Source: Dyadobacter sp. CY326 (GTDB lineage Bacteria > Bacteroidota > Bacteroidia > Cytophagales > Spirosomataceae). Taken from it: DNA of 64,000 nucleotides. Made by a program: the position numbers and the translations under genes. Every line of letters begins with the position of its first letter. Positions within the stretch are counted from its first letter, which is position 1. Location: positions 186,001 to 250,000 of the forward strand of contig NZ_JAJUXI010000010.1 in NCBI RefSeq assembly GCF_021390515.1. The letters are read 5' to 3'. This document shows, piece after piece, positions 16,986-24,663 of the stretch. The notes beneath the pieces were generated by a model, which ran no database searches, was not told the origin of the DNA, and saw nothing but the letters and a program-made list of their open reading frames with translations.

Positions 16986-17612
16986 TTATAAAAAAACCTG
17001 GTTAGAAAACTCGTCTTTCAAACGCTGATCATGCGTCACCACGATCAAACTTGCACCAATGGAGGCGGACTGTTCCTTTAAAAGCGTGATGACTTTTTGC
17101 GTATTGGTATCGTCCAGGTTGGAAGTCGGCTCGTCTGCCAGGATTACATTCGGATCATTCATGAGTGATCGCGCAATGCTTACGCGCTGTTGCTCGCCCT
17201 GGCTCAATTGAGAAGTTTTTTTGTTCAAATGTTCTGCAAAACTGAGCTTTTCTGCCAATAATCGTGCCTTTTGCTTGTTTTGAGGCTGATCTGCCAAATA
17301 ATTTGAAAGTAAAATATTGTCCATAACGGACAGCGAGCTTACGAAATGCGGTTTTTGATAAATAATGCCAATGTTCTTCGCCCGCACCTTTGTTGCTTCC
17401 TCAGCCGAAAGGTTGCCGACGGACTTTTGCGCAATCATGATGTCGCCGGAAGTGGGTTTCAGCAGCAATGCGAGCAAATGCAGCAGGGTGGTTTTGCCCT
17501 TTCCGGATTGGCCTAATATCAGCAGCGTTTCTTTATCCTTGCATTGAATGTCCGGGAAGCTAAACGTTTTTTTAGCGGAGTAAGCGAATCGAAGATTGGT
17601 GCTTGAAATCAT
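16986..17612 (-). CDS. ABC transporter ATP-binding protein (MacB/LolD type)
   Basis: A 208-residue ATPase. Walker A is GQSGKGKTT (34-42), the Q-loop is in IIYQKPHF (84-90), the signature is LSQGEQQRVSIARS (136-149), Walker B with catalytic glutamate is VILADEPTSNLD (156-167), and the switch histidine is in VVTHDQRL near 195. The lysine after Gly in Walker A is uncommon but tolerable. Small size and the SNLDD end fit the LolD/MacB class. It is the first gene of the three-gene unit with the permease and the secreted protein. Confidence 0.93.
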   Translation of the reverse strand: MISSTNLRFAYSAKKTFSFPDIQCKDKETLLILGQSGKGKTTLLHLLALLLKPTSGDIMIAQKSVGNLSAEEATKVRAKNIGIIYQKPHFVSSLSVMDNILLSNYLADQPQNKQKARLLAEKLSFAEHLNKKTSQLSQGEQQRVSIARSLMNDPNVILADEPTSNLDDTNTQKVITLLKEQSASIGASLIVVTHDQRLKDEFSNQVFL

Positions 17613-17829
17613 TTAAGAAGGCTTTTTTCCATTCACAATGATAATGAAGTTTTGTTTTCTTTCCAGCCAAAAAGCGGGTTAATGCATTGTGTAGACTTAA
17701 TTCGCGCACCTTCGCTTGCCTAAAAACCTGACAAACTATAACATCATTAAAAAGCTTTATCCTTACAAATAAATCATTGCTAAATACGTTGAAATGGTGT
17801 TACACCCTGAATAAAACCAACAACTGTTC

Positions 17830-17837
17830 TATTTTTG
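17830..17837 (+). promoter_or_regulatory. Candidate -7 box for the DUF6089 gene pair
   Basis: TATTTTTG matches TAnnTTTG fully, 18 bp before the ATG at 17856, implying a very short leader. No clear -33 element. The rest of the 243-bp divergent gap back to 17613 shows nothing else I can name. Confidence 0.5.
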
Positions 17838-17855
17838 CAAAAAATTGATCTTAAA

Positions 17856-18866
17856 ATGCGTAGAAAATCTAAATTGAAGAAAGTATCCGGAGCGTTGGTA
17901 ATGATCATGATTTGTGGGCTTTTGTTACTGAACCGGGACGCCCAGGCGCAAAGCAGGGGGATTTTTGTTCCGTATTCTACGGCAGGCTTCGGAATCGGGA
18001 CTTCGAGTTATTTTGGAGATTTCGCACCTTACAGAAGACCAATTGCTTCAACATTCAAAATGATGCGTTGGAGCATCGGCGGAAACTATACACGCCATTT
18101 CACACCACGCCTGGCAGCGAGAGCAAGTTTTATTTACGCCAGAATTGCGGGTGATGATTACATTATGAACAGGAGTTCGAAGCTTGAATCAAACATTTTT
18201 TACGCCAGAAACTTACACTTTCGCAATGATTTGAAGGAATTCTCTGTGCAAGGAATTTTCAAATTAACGCCTGATAACCGCAGTTATGACCGCAGGCCGC
18301 AGTTTGGCACTTACTTGTTTGCCGGGATTGCTTTAACCGCGCACAATCCCAAAGCACTGGATTCATTGAATGGTGAATGGATCAAATTGCAACCATTAGG
18401 AACTGAGGGTCAGGGAAATGAAGGTTATGCCAAACCATATTCATTGGTTCAATTCGCGATTCCAGTCGGAATAGGCGTTCGTTATAAAATCAATTCCAAA
18501 TTAGACATTTCGGCTGAGCTGGGTTTCCGCAAAACATTTACGGATTATCTGGATGATGCGCATGGAGATTACGCTGACCCTGCTTTGTTTGCTGATAATC
18601 CAACCGCACTGGCGCTTAACAATCGCACAAGAGAGCAATTTGCAGTGAGAAAAGGAGCAGACAGAACAGAATCATTGAAAAAATTCCTGGTTGTAAACTA
18701 TAATCTGGAAACCAATGATCCTTTGGCAGCACTGCCCACGACCGGTTTCGGAGCACCGGGAACGGACCGCGGAAACAGCCCTACTTACACGGATAATTAT
18801 TTGTTTGGTATGATCCATATCAATTACATGTTGCCGTCGCAGATTAAATGTCCTCCATTAAGATAA
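17856..18866 (+). CDS. DUF6089/PorG-like outer-membrane beta-barrel protein 1
   Basis: A 336-residue exported protein: basic start MRRKSKLKKVSG, hydrophobic core, cleavage near AQAQS, then alternating beta strands typical of a small outer-membrane barrel. Landmarks are YSTAGFGIGTSSYFGDFAP near the N-terminus, FAGIALTAHNPKA, and VGIGVRYKINSKLDISAELG with FRKTFTDYLDD. The layout matches DUF6089, the family that includes the type IX secretion component PorG. An in-frame TTG at 17835 overlaps the promoter and is unlikely. A paralogue follows 16 bp later. Which of the two, if either, is PorG cannot be settled here. Confidence 0.78.
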   Translation: MRRKSKLKKVSGALVMIMICGLLLLNRDAQAQSRGIFVPYSTAGFGIGTSSYFGDFAPYRRPIASTFKMMRWSIGGNYTRHFTPRLAARASFIYARIAGDDYIMNRSSKLESNIFYARNLHFRNDLKEFSVQGIFKLTPDNRSYDRRPQFGTYLFAGIALTAHNPKALDSLNGEWIKLQPLGTEGQGNEGYAKPYSLVQFAIPVGIGVRYKINSKLDISAELGFRKTFTDYLDDAHGDYADPALFADNPTALALNNRTREQFAVRKGADRTESLKKFLVVNYNLETNDPLAALPTTGFGAPGTDRGNSPTYTDNYLFGMIHINYMLPSQIKCPPLR

Positions 18867-18882
18867 TTGAAGTATTCCATTG

Positions 18883-19581
18883 ATGTCATCTTCGAATGTA
18901 TTGAATGTCAAATACTTGCTGCTTAATATGGCAGTGAGTATTTGTTTTTTTATGGCAACTGCGGTTTCCGTCAAAGCGCAAAAAATCGAGATTGGCGCCG
19001 GGCTAGGTGCGCTTAATTACAAAGGAGATATCTCACCATCGCTCAGGTTGCGGTTTTTCAAGCCGGCTGGAAGCGTTTTTTTTCGCTATAACCCCAATCA
19101 GACGCTGTCATTACGCGCTGAATTCATGGGCGGCGTTATTGGTGCCGATGACAAGCACAGCAAAGATCCTTTTCAACAAGCTAGAAATATGTCCTTCACT
19201 TCGCGCATTTTTGAAGGGAATGCTGTGGCAGAATATAATTTCCTTAATTTTCAGGACCGACGATTTGCCGTGAACTGGAGTCCCTATGTATTTGGCGGCA
19301 TTGGTTATGCAAAATTTAATCCAAGCCCTCAGACAGCTGCTTACAAAACAAGCACATTTGTGCTGCCTTATGGTGTCGGGATCAAATATCAGGTGCGGCG
19401 TCCCTGGAATATTGGAATAGAATATGGTGCGCGGAAAACATATTCGGATTATCTTGATAATTTGGGGGGCGATCCCGTTAACACGGATAAATTACAGCAA
19501 GGTGACCCGTCGTTGAAAGATAATTATTATTATTTACGACTGTCGGTAACCTATACTTTTTACAAAATCGTTTGCCCCTGA
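18883..19581 (+). CDS. DUF6089/PorG-like outer-membrane beta-barrel protein 2
   Basis: A 232-residue paralogue of the preceding gene: signal peptide ending near SVKAQ, then GAGLGALNYKGDISPS (parallel to the first protein's GIGTSSYFGDFAP), YVFGGIGYAKFNP, YGVGIKYQVRRPWNIGIEYG and ARKTYSDYLDNLGG (parallel to FRKTFTDYLDDAHG). It is shorter, chiefly by lacking a long loop present in the first copy. Both end YxFY/NYML...C-P-like with a late cysteine. Tandem arrangement suggests duplication. Function as for DUF6089: outer-membrane, possibly type IX secretion. ATG at 18883 is preferred over an upstream TTG. Confidence 0.78.
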   Translation: MSSSNVLNVKYLLLNMAVSICFFMATAVSVKAQKIEIGAGLGALNYKGDISPSLRLRFFKPAGSVFFRYNPNQTLSLRAEFMGGVIGADDKHSKDPFQQARNMSFTSRIFEGNAVAEYNFLNFQDRRFAVNWSPYVFGGIGYAKFNPSPQTAAYKTSTFVLPYGVGIKYQVRRPWNIGIEYGARKTYSDYLDNLGGDPVNTDKLQQGDPSLKDNYYYLRLSVTYTFYKIVCP

Positions 19582-19585
19582 TTAT

Positions 19586-20125
19586 ATGAAAAGAATTCTC
19601 CTCATTGGCGTTGCATTGCTTGCGATTGGATTAGTTGGGTTTTTTGGTGTCAGAAAATATACGAAGTCTTTTAGTCCTGAGGCGGTTGCCGAAACCAATG
19701 TTAACGGCGTGAGCGTCAAGGTTACGTACAGCAAGCCAAGTAAAAAGGGGAGGTTGCTTTTTGGCAGAGAACAAGATAAAGCACTGCTGCCTTATGGCAA
19801 AGTTTGGCGCACCGGGGCCAATGAAGCAACATTAATAGAACTTGGAAGCGGACTTTCCATTGGTGGAAAGCCAGTTAAGGCAGGCACTTATTCGCTCTAT
19901 TCCGTGCCTGGACAAAGCACTTGGAAAATCATCCTGAACTCCGAAGTAGGCCAATGGGGGACGGAGTATAATGATGGCAAAGACATTCTCAATGTTGACG
20001 TCCCAATCCGCATCAGACCCAAAGTGCAGGAATTATTTGACATTTACTTCGAAGAAATATCCGGCGGGGTAAATATGATCCTGAGCTGGGACCAAACAGA
20101 AGCACTGGTCCCAATCACCAAATAA
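19586..20125 (+). CDS. DUF2911 family exported protein
   Basis: A 179-residue protein with one N-terminal membrane segment (about 4-23) and a DUF2911 domain: VKVTYSKPSKKGRLLFG, LLPYGKVWRTGANEATLIE, the KAGTYSLYSVPG block and the WGTEYNDGKDIL stretch. DUF2911 is common in Bacteroidetes and its function is unknown. The stop of the second DUF6089 gene is 4 bp upstream, so all three are probably one transcript. The hydrophobic start could be an uncleaved anchor because no clear cleavage site follows. Confidence 0.88.
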   Translation: MKRILLIGVALLAIGLVGFFGVRKYTKSFSPEAVAETNVNGVSVKVTYSKPSKKGRLLFGREQDKALLPYGKVWRTGANEATLIELGSGLSIGGKPVKAGTYSLYSVPGQSTWKIILNSEVGQWGTEYNDGKDILNVDVPIRIRPKVQELFDIYFEEISGGVNMILSWDQTEALVPITK

Positions 20126-20148
20126 ACGTCTGCCTGCATTCCCCTTTT

Positions 20149-21039
20149 ATGTTTGTCGAAGCAATTGAAAAAGTAGATCAGTTTACGCGTCCCATCCATT
20201 TTATTCTCCGTTATTACACTGGCAGCGACATCGTGCCGGGAACAGCAACATTGTTTTTTGTCAATGAAAATGGCTTCGCCATAACTTGTCGCCACGTTGC
20301 CCAGCAGATTTATTATGCGAGTTCCATCTATGAAAATTACCTGAAATTCAAAAGTGAGTTAAGGCAGTTTGAAAAAGATCCGGGCGCTGAAATGCAGCGG
20401 CAATTTTTAGAGTCGAAATACAAGATCAACGGCGACAATCCAATTCGGATTCTTTATAACTTCATCAATTGTGTCACGGCTTACAAAGGCCTGGCGATTC
20501 ATTTACATCCGAGCCAGGATTTGGCGATCATTCAGTTTCGTGATTTTGAAAGCAAGCAATATCAAGGTTATGCGCGCTTTTTAAAAGATTCGAGAAGTGT
20601 AAAGCAAGGAAGATATTTATGCAGATTGGGTTATCCGTTTCCTGAATTCACCAATTATCAATTTAACAAAAATACGGGCGACATTGAATGGTTGAAGACC
20701 GGGCGCATTAACACGCCAAGCTTCCCAATTGACGGAATCGTCACCAGGCACATTGGCGAAAGCAGCGGTGTGGTAGGCATTGAAATGAGCACGCCCGGGC
20801 TCAGAGGACAAAGCGGCGGACCGCTTTTCGATCCTAACGGCACGATTTACGGCTTACAAAGCTCCACGCGGCATTTACATCTTGGGTTCGATCAGGTCAA
20901 CCGGGAAGTGATCACGGAAGGGCACCGTAAAAGAGTGTCCAATTATCCTTTCCTGAATGTAGGACAATGCGTTCACGTGGATGTGATCAAGCAATTTCTC
21001 CGCGAAAAGAATGTAACGTTTTACGAAGCCGAGGCATAG
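20149..21039 (+). CDS. Trypsin-like serine protease without signal peptide
   Basis: A 296-residue protein with a complete catalytic triad in chymotrypsin order: H49 in ITCRHVA, D124 in SQDLAIIQF, and S222 in GLRGQSGGPLF. The fold covers most of the chain. No signal peptide or membrane segment precedes it, so it would be cytoplasmic unless exported another way, which is unusual for a trypsin-like enzyme. An extra helical segment (about 55-105) sits between His and Asp. It is 23 bp after DUF2911. Substrate and role are unknown. Its stop is one base from the end of the opposing HAD gene. Confidence 0.82.
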   Translation: MFVEAIEKVDQFTRPIHFILRYYTGSDIVPGTATLFFVNENGFAITCRHVAQQIYYASSIYENYLKFKSELRQFEKDPGAEMQRQFLESKYKINGDNPIRILYNFINCVTAYKGLAIHLHPSQDLAIIQFRDFESKQYQGYARFLKDSRSVKQGRYLCRLGYPFPEFTNYQFNKNTGDIEWLKTGRINTPSFPIDGIVTRHIGESSGVVGIEMSTPGLRGQSGGPLFDPNGTIYGLQSSTRHLHLGFDQVNREVITEGHRKRVSNYPFLNVGQCVHVDVIKQFLREKNVTFYEAEA

Positions 21040-21040
21040 G

Positions 21041-21736
21041 CTACAATATCAGCATCAATTCTTCCAGTCGCCGGATATCGTAAGTTGGACTTTCATCAAA
21101 GCGAAGGCCGGCAGGATTGTAGTAAACGGTGTCGATTCCAAATTGCTTCGCGCCCATAATGTCCGCAATCCAGTTATCGCCAATCATAATGCTCTCAGAA
21201 GGAACTGCGCGCGCTCTTTCGAGCGCATAGGCAAATATTTTTGGATCCGGCTTTTTGGCATTCGCAGTTTCAAAAGTGATAATATTTTCAAAGAAGTGAC
21301 CGATTTCCGAGCTGGCTATCTTTTTGGCCTGAATCTCATTGAAGCCGTTGGTGATAATGTGCATCGCATATCCAGCCGAATTGGCATAGTTCAGCAAGTC
21401 CATCGCTCCTTCAAGCAAATGTTTTTTACTGGGCAGTGTTCGTAAGTAAGTTTCGCCGATCTCCGTGTGGTTGGGTGGCAATGCCGCGCCAAGTTCTTCA
21501 AACACCAATTTAAACCGGTTCTCACGTATATAGGTATGGTGCAGTTTTCCCCGGTCAAATGCGTCCCAAAGCTGGGTATTAATCCTCAAAAAAGACTGAA
21601 TAAATGCGTCTAATGATGAAACGCCATACTGGATCAATGTTAGTGTATGAAAAATCTCTTCCAAAGATTCAGATGAATTTTTCTCAAAATCCCAGAGTGT
21701 ATGGTCCAGATCAAAGAAAAGATGCTTGTATTTCAT
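21041..21736 (-). CDS. YjjG-family HAD pyrimidine 5'-nucleotidase
   Basis: A 231-residue haloacid-dehalogenase phosphatase. Motif I is FFDLDHTLWDF (nucleophile D9, acid D11), motif II is HIITNGF, motif III/IV are KKPDPKIF and MIGDNWIADIMGAKQFG. The DHTLWDF start and the C1-type helical cap match YjjG/noncanonical nucleotide 5'-nucleotidases that clean the pool of modified pyrimidine nucleotides. Other small phosphate esters are possible. It stands alone, convergent with the protease. Confidence 0.88.
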   Translation of the reverse strand: MKYKHLFFDLDHTLWDFEKNSSESLEEIFHTLTLIQYGVSSLDAFIQSFLRINTQLWDAFDRGKLHHTYIRENRFKLVFEELGAALPPNHTEIGETYLRTLPSKKHLLEGAMDLLNYANSAGYAMHIITNGFNEIQAKKIASSEIGHFFENIITFETANAKKPDPKIFAYALERARAVPSESIMIGDNWIADIMGAKQFGIDTVYYNPAGLRFDESPTYDIRRLEELMLIL

Positions 21737-21979
21737 ATCTGGTAAAAATTCAAGTTTTATTAGAAAAGTGAAATTATAATATTATTCCAGAAAAAACAGA
21801 AATAAAAAATTCGAAGTGATCCAAACCTTATCGCCGGCACGTATGTCATTCGATAAGTTCAATTTATTATTACAAAAGCAATAGCAGCAACGTATATCAG
21901 TGGAATATTCCTAAAAAGATGGGCGTATTGTTAACAGTTGTTAATAAAATTTATTTTACAAAAAAAAGAAACCCAAAGA

Positions 21980-22011
21980 TTTGCAATTTATTTTTCAAAT
22001 CCATTTCTTTG
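21980..22011 (+). promoter_or_regulatory. Candidate promoter of the ECF sigma operon
   Basis: TTTG (21980-21983), a 20-nt spacer and TTTCTTTG (22004-22011, one mismatch to TAnnTTTG) form a good Bacteroidetes promoter about 107 bp before the sigma ATG. The 380-bp gap 21737-22117 otherwise is AT-rich and holds no convincing gene; an AAAGGAG at 22065-22071 has no start codon at a useful distance. Confidence 0.5.
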
Positions 22012-22117
22012 ATATGTATAATTCAAAATACAGATAAGACAGTTCATTATTTCACTATACAGAAAGGAGAAACAATATCGACGAACCGCTCTACGTTAAC
22101 TAAATCGAATAGTAAAA

Positions 22118-22717
22118 ATGGAGAAAGTCCAAGTTAGCGACAGTGAGTTGGTAACATTGTATGTCCGCGGTAATGAAAAAGCATTTGAAAAGCTGGTTCA
22201 GCGCCACAAATCAAGAATATACACCACTATTTATCTAATTGTCAAAGACCAGTATGTAGCCGAGGATTTATTACAGGATACATTTATTAAGGCCGTTGAC
22301 ACGATAAAAGGTGGTAGATATAATGATGAAGGCAAGTTTTTGCCATGGATTATACGTATCGCACACAATCTCGCCATTGATTATTTCAGACGCGATAAAC
22401 GCTACCCCAATGTAGTATTTGAAGATGGAAGCAGTGTTTTCAATACGCTGGATTTTTCGGAGGATTCCGTTGAGTCAATCCAGATTCGTCAGGAAACACA
22501 TGAGCAACTGCGGGAGATGATCCAGCGGTTACCTGATGTTCAGAAGCAAGTCTTGATCATGCGCCACTATGAGGACATGAGCTTTCAGGAAATTGCCGAT
22601 GCAACAGGAGTGAGTATTAATACGGCATTGGGCAGGATGCGTTACGCGTTGATAAACTTGCGTAAGCAATTCAACCAACGTGCCCCACAATATGACAAAA
22701 ACTTTTACCTACGATGA
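22118..22717 (+). CDS. ECF-family RNA polymerase sigma factor
   Basis: A 199-residue sigma-70 factor of the ECF group. Region 2 spans about 15-95 with YVAEDLLQDTFIKA and the DNA-melting stretch FLPWIIRIAHNLAIDYFRR; region 4 spans about 135-190 with LPDVQKQVLIMRHYEDMSFQ, a helix-turn-helix at IADATGVSINTALGRMRYA. It directs RNA polymerase to an alternative promoter set, unknown here. A small gene overlaps its 3' end by 26 nt, a position often taken by a regulator. No transmembrane anti-sigma is adjacent. Confidence 0.93.
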   Translation: MEKVQVSDSELVTLYVRGNEKAFEKLVQRHKSRIYTTIYLIVKDQYVAEDLLQDTFIKAVDTIKGGRYNDEGKFLPWIIRIAHNLAIDYFRRDKRYPNVVFEDGSSVFNTLDFSEDSVESIQIRQETHEQLREMIQRLPDVQKQVLIMRHYEDMSFQEIADATGVSINTALGRMRYALINLRKQFNQRAPQYDKNFYLR

Positions 22718-22940
22718 TGTTGTAAGGTATTTATATGCCGAAACAACAGAGATTGAAAATGACCTGATTGTTGAGGCCCTAGCGCTTGACAGTGATTTGA
22801 TGAACTTTTATCTGGATTCTCTTGATATTCAAGGCCAGATGGACAAAATCGTTCGGACTCCTTCGGATCAGTCGGTTTTGAAAGTGTTCAGATATTCTCA
22901 ACAGTTTTCATCAAAAAGACCCACCGCTCTTTCTTTTTAA
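22692..22940 (+). CDS. Small protein overlapping the sigma factor gene
   Basis: An 82-residue acidic protein, MTKTFTYDDVVRYLYAETTE at the start, helical, with no membrane segment and no cysteine. It overlaps the sigma gene by 26 nt in another frame, so translation is probably coupled. Similar short proteins accompany this sigma type in related Bacteroidetes, as I recall, but I cannot name a family. Its place makes a sigma-binding regulator conceivable; that is inference. The last codons lie inside the stem of the operon terminator. Confidence 0.72.
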   Translation: MTKTFTYDDVVRYLYAETTEIENDLIVEALALDSDLMNFYLDSLDIQGQMDKIVRTPSDQSVLKVFRYSQQFSSKRPTALSF

Positions 22941-22955
22941 GAGGTGGGTCTTTTT
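22913..22955 (+). terminator. Terminator overlapping the end of the small gene
   Basis: A 13-bp stem (22913-22925 with 22943-22955), 17-nt loop and T-run at its base form a strong terminator. The left arm and loop encode the last codons and stop of the preceding gene. Confidence 0.88.
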
Positions 22956-23001
22956 ATTAAATCTGTAACCGGCCGTATGCATTTACGGTCAGGATTTCTT
23001 T

Positions 23002-23664
23002 ATGCTTAGAAAAGACCGATTCAAGTTTTTCCTTGATTATTTTACGATAAATTTTCCCGAGCCTGAAACTGAACTGCATTACGGCAATCCTTACGAATTG
23101 CTTGTCGCAGTTATATTATCGGCACAATGCACAGATAAGCGGATCAATATGGTCACTCCGGCCCTATTTGAGCGCTTTCCCGACCCTGAGTCATTAGCCG
23201 CTTCCAATGTTGATGAGGTTTTTACTTACATCCGGTCTGTTTCCTATCCCAATAACAAAGCCAAACATTTGGTCGGAATGGGGAGAATGCTTGTAACGGA
23301 ATTCAACTCCGAAGTTCCCGCCGCTGTTGATGAGCTGCAAAAGCTGCCCGGCGTTGGTCGTAAAACGGCTAATGTGATCGCCTCTGTTGTTTTTAATCAG
23401 CCAACGCTCGCAGTTGATACGCACGTTTTCCGGGTTTCAAGGCGGATAGGACTTGTTCCAATGACAGCCACAACGCCGCTGGCTGTTGAAAAGGGATTAA
23501 TGAAATATTTGCCCACAGATCTTGTCTACAAAGCACATCACTGGCTAATCCTCCACGGACGATACATTTGCCTGGCCAGAAGTCCCAAATGTATGGAATG
23601 CCCACTCTCTCCATGTTGTAAATACTTCGAAAAAAACGTAAAGATGGCGCTTTTCAATTCTTGA
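23002..23664 (+). CDS. nth: Endonuclease III
   Basis: A 220-residue DNA glycosylase/AP lyase that removes oxidised pyrimidines. The helix-hairpin-helix is LPGVGRKTANVIASVVF with catalytic K121, followed by aspartate D139 in LAVDTHVFRVSRRIGL. The 4Fe-4S cluster cysteines are C190, C197, C200 and C206, spaced 6-2-5 as in the family. Length agrees with E. coli Nth (211). It stands alone between a strong terminator and the FKBP gene. Start MLRKDRFKFF is an ATG. Confidence 0.97.
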   Translation: MLRKDRFKFFLDYFTINFPEPETELHYGNPYELLVAVILSAQCTDKRINMVTPALFERFPDPESLAASNVDEVFTYIRSVSYPNNKAKHLVGMGRMLVTEFNSEVPAAVDELQKLPGVGRKTANVIASVVFNQPTLAVDTHVFRVSRRIGLVPMTATTPLAVEKGLMKYLPTDLVYKAHHWLILHGRYICLARSPKCMECPLSPCCKYFEKNVKMALFNS

Positions 23665-23740
23665 TTGCAACCTTTTTACGCCCTGTCGAGTCTCTGTTAA
23701 AAGTATAATTCCCATTAATTTTAAAGCACGAAGGAAAGAA

Positions 23741-24604
23741 ATGAAGCGTATTAATTTATCATTGGTCATCGTATTTGCCCTGCTGATTGGATTGTCGGGT
23801 TGCATGGATTCGGACAATCCGGACGATACCCAAAAAATCAAAGAAAATGAAGTTGCCATTGAGAACTATCTTAAAACAGACAGTCTCGGCTCAAAAGCCA
23901 TTAAAGACAGTTCCGGATTGTATTACATTATCCGCACTGCCAATCCAAATGGCCAACTTGCAAGAAGAGGTGACGCAGCGACCATTAAATACACCGGTTA
24001 TCTGCTTGACGGCACCAAAGTTATTTCGTCAACAGTTGACACCAAAACTACATTTACATTTCCGGTTGAGGGATATCAATATTGGGGCGGCATTGAACGC
24101 GGGATTTTCCTTATGAAAACAGGTGAAAAAGCGACTTTGTTTTTGCCGTTTTACCTGGCTTCGGGTGCTGTTGACAGGGTTAACATTCCCGCTTATTCGC
24201 CAATCCGTCTGGAAGTTGAGTTTTTGAAAACACGCAGTGAGCCTCAGCAAATTGATGATTACATTGCCGCAAAAGGTTATACAAAAGTGGAAAGAACAGT
24301 GGATAATCTGGTCATTATCAGAACCAGCACACCAGCTGTTACAGGAGACACCCTCGGTGTAGGCAAATCAGTCAAAGTGAAATACGTTGGCAAGTTTCTG
24401 GATGATACGAAATTTGGTGAAGGCACAATGGACGTTACGACGGGAACCAGCAACAACATCAAAGGATTTGACCGCGCGATTCGCAAGATGCGTAAAACGG
24501 AGAAGGCGATTGTCATTTTTCCTTCTGACTTAGGTTACGGAAAAACAGGGAATAACGCGATCCTGCCTTATACACCGCTTCAATTCGAAATCGAAGTTCA
24601 GTAA
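23741..24604 (+). CDS. Lipoprotein with two FKBP-type prolyl isomerase domains
   Basis: A 287-residue lipoprotein: signal with lipobox LSGC (cysteine near 27), then two FKBP-like domains at about 70-165 and 190-287. Domain 1 shows GDAATIKYTGYLLDGTKV but ends in a divergent way; domain 2 keeps VKVKYVGKFLDDTKFGEG, the IKGFDRAIRKM helix and FPSDLGYGKTGNNAILPYTP, the usual active-site frame. It would fold or hold proteins at the periplasmic face of a membrane. Tandem FKBP lipoproteins are common in Bacteroidetes. A terminator follows. Confidence 0.9.
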   Translation: MKRINLSLVIVFALLIGLSGCMDSDNPDDTQKIKENEVAIENYLKTDSLGSKAIKDSSGLYYIIRTANPNGQLARRGDAATIKYTGYLLDGTKVISSTVDTKTTFTFPVEGYQYWGGIERGIFLMKTGEKATLFLPFYLASGAVDRVNIPAYSPIRLEVEFLKTRSEPQQIDDYIAAKGYTKVERTVDNLVIIRTSTPAVTGDTLGVGKSVKVKYVGKFLDDTKFGEGTMDVTTGTSNNIKGFDRAIRKMRKTEKAIVIFPSDLGYGKTGNNAILPYTPLQFEIEVQ

Positions 24605-24630
24605 ATCTTATAATATCAGTTAAGTATGGA

Positions 24631-24663
24631 ATGTCCGCGGGCTTTGTTCGCGGACATTTTTTT
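24631..24663 (+). terminator. Rho-independent terminator after the FKBP gene
   Basis: ATGTCCGCG (24631-24639), 9-nt loop and the complement (24649-24657) with a run of seven T. It overlaps the end of the opposing aminotransferase gene by two bases. Confidence 0.9.

Noticed and set aside
22065..22071. AAAGGAG Shine-Dalgarno-like sequence
   Set aside because: No start codon follows at a useful distance; the sigma ATG is 47 nt away.
21919..22137. A 72-codon plus-strand frame before the sigma gene
   Set aside because: Its composition is AT-rich with no recognisable protein pattern, it overlaps the sigma start and covers the predicted promoter.
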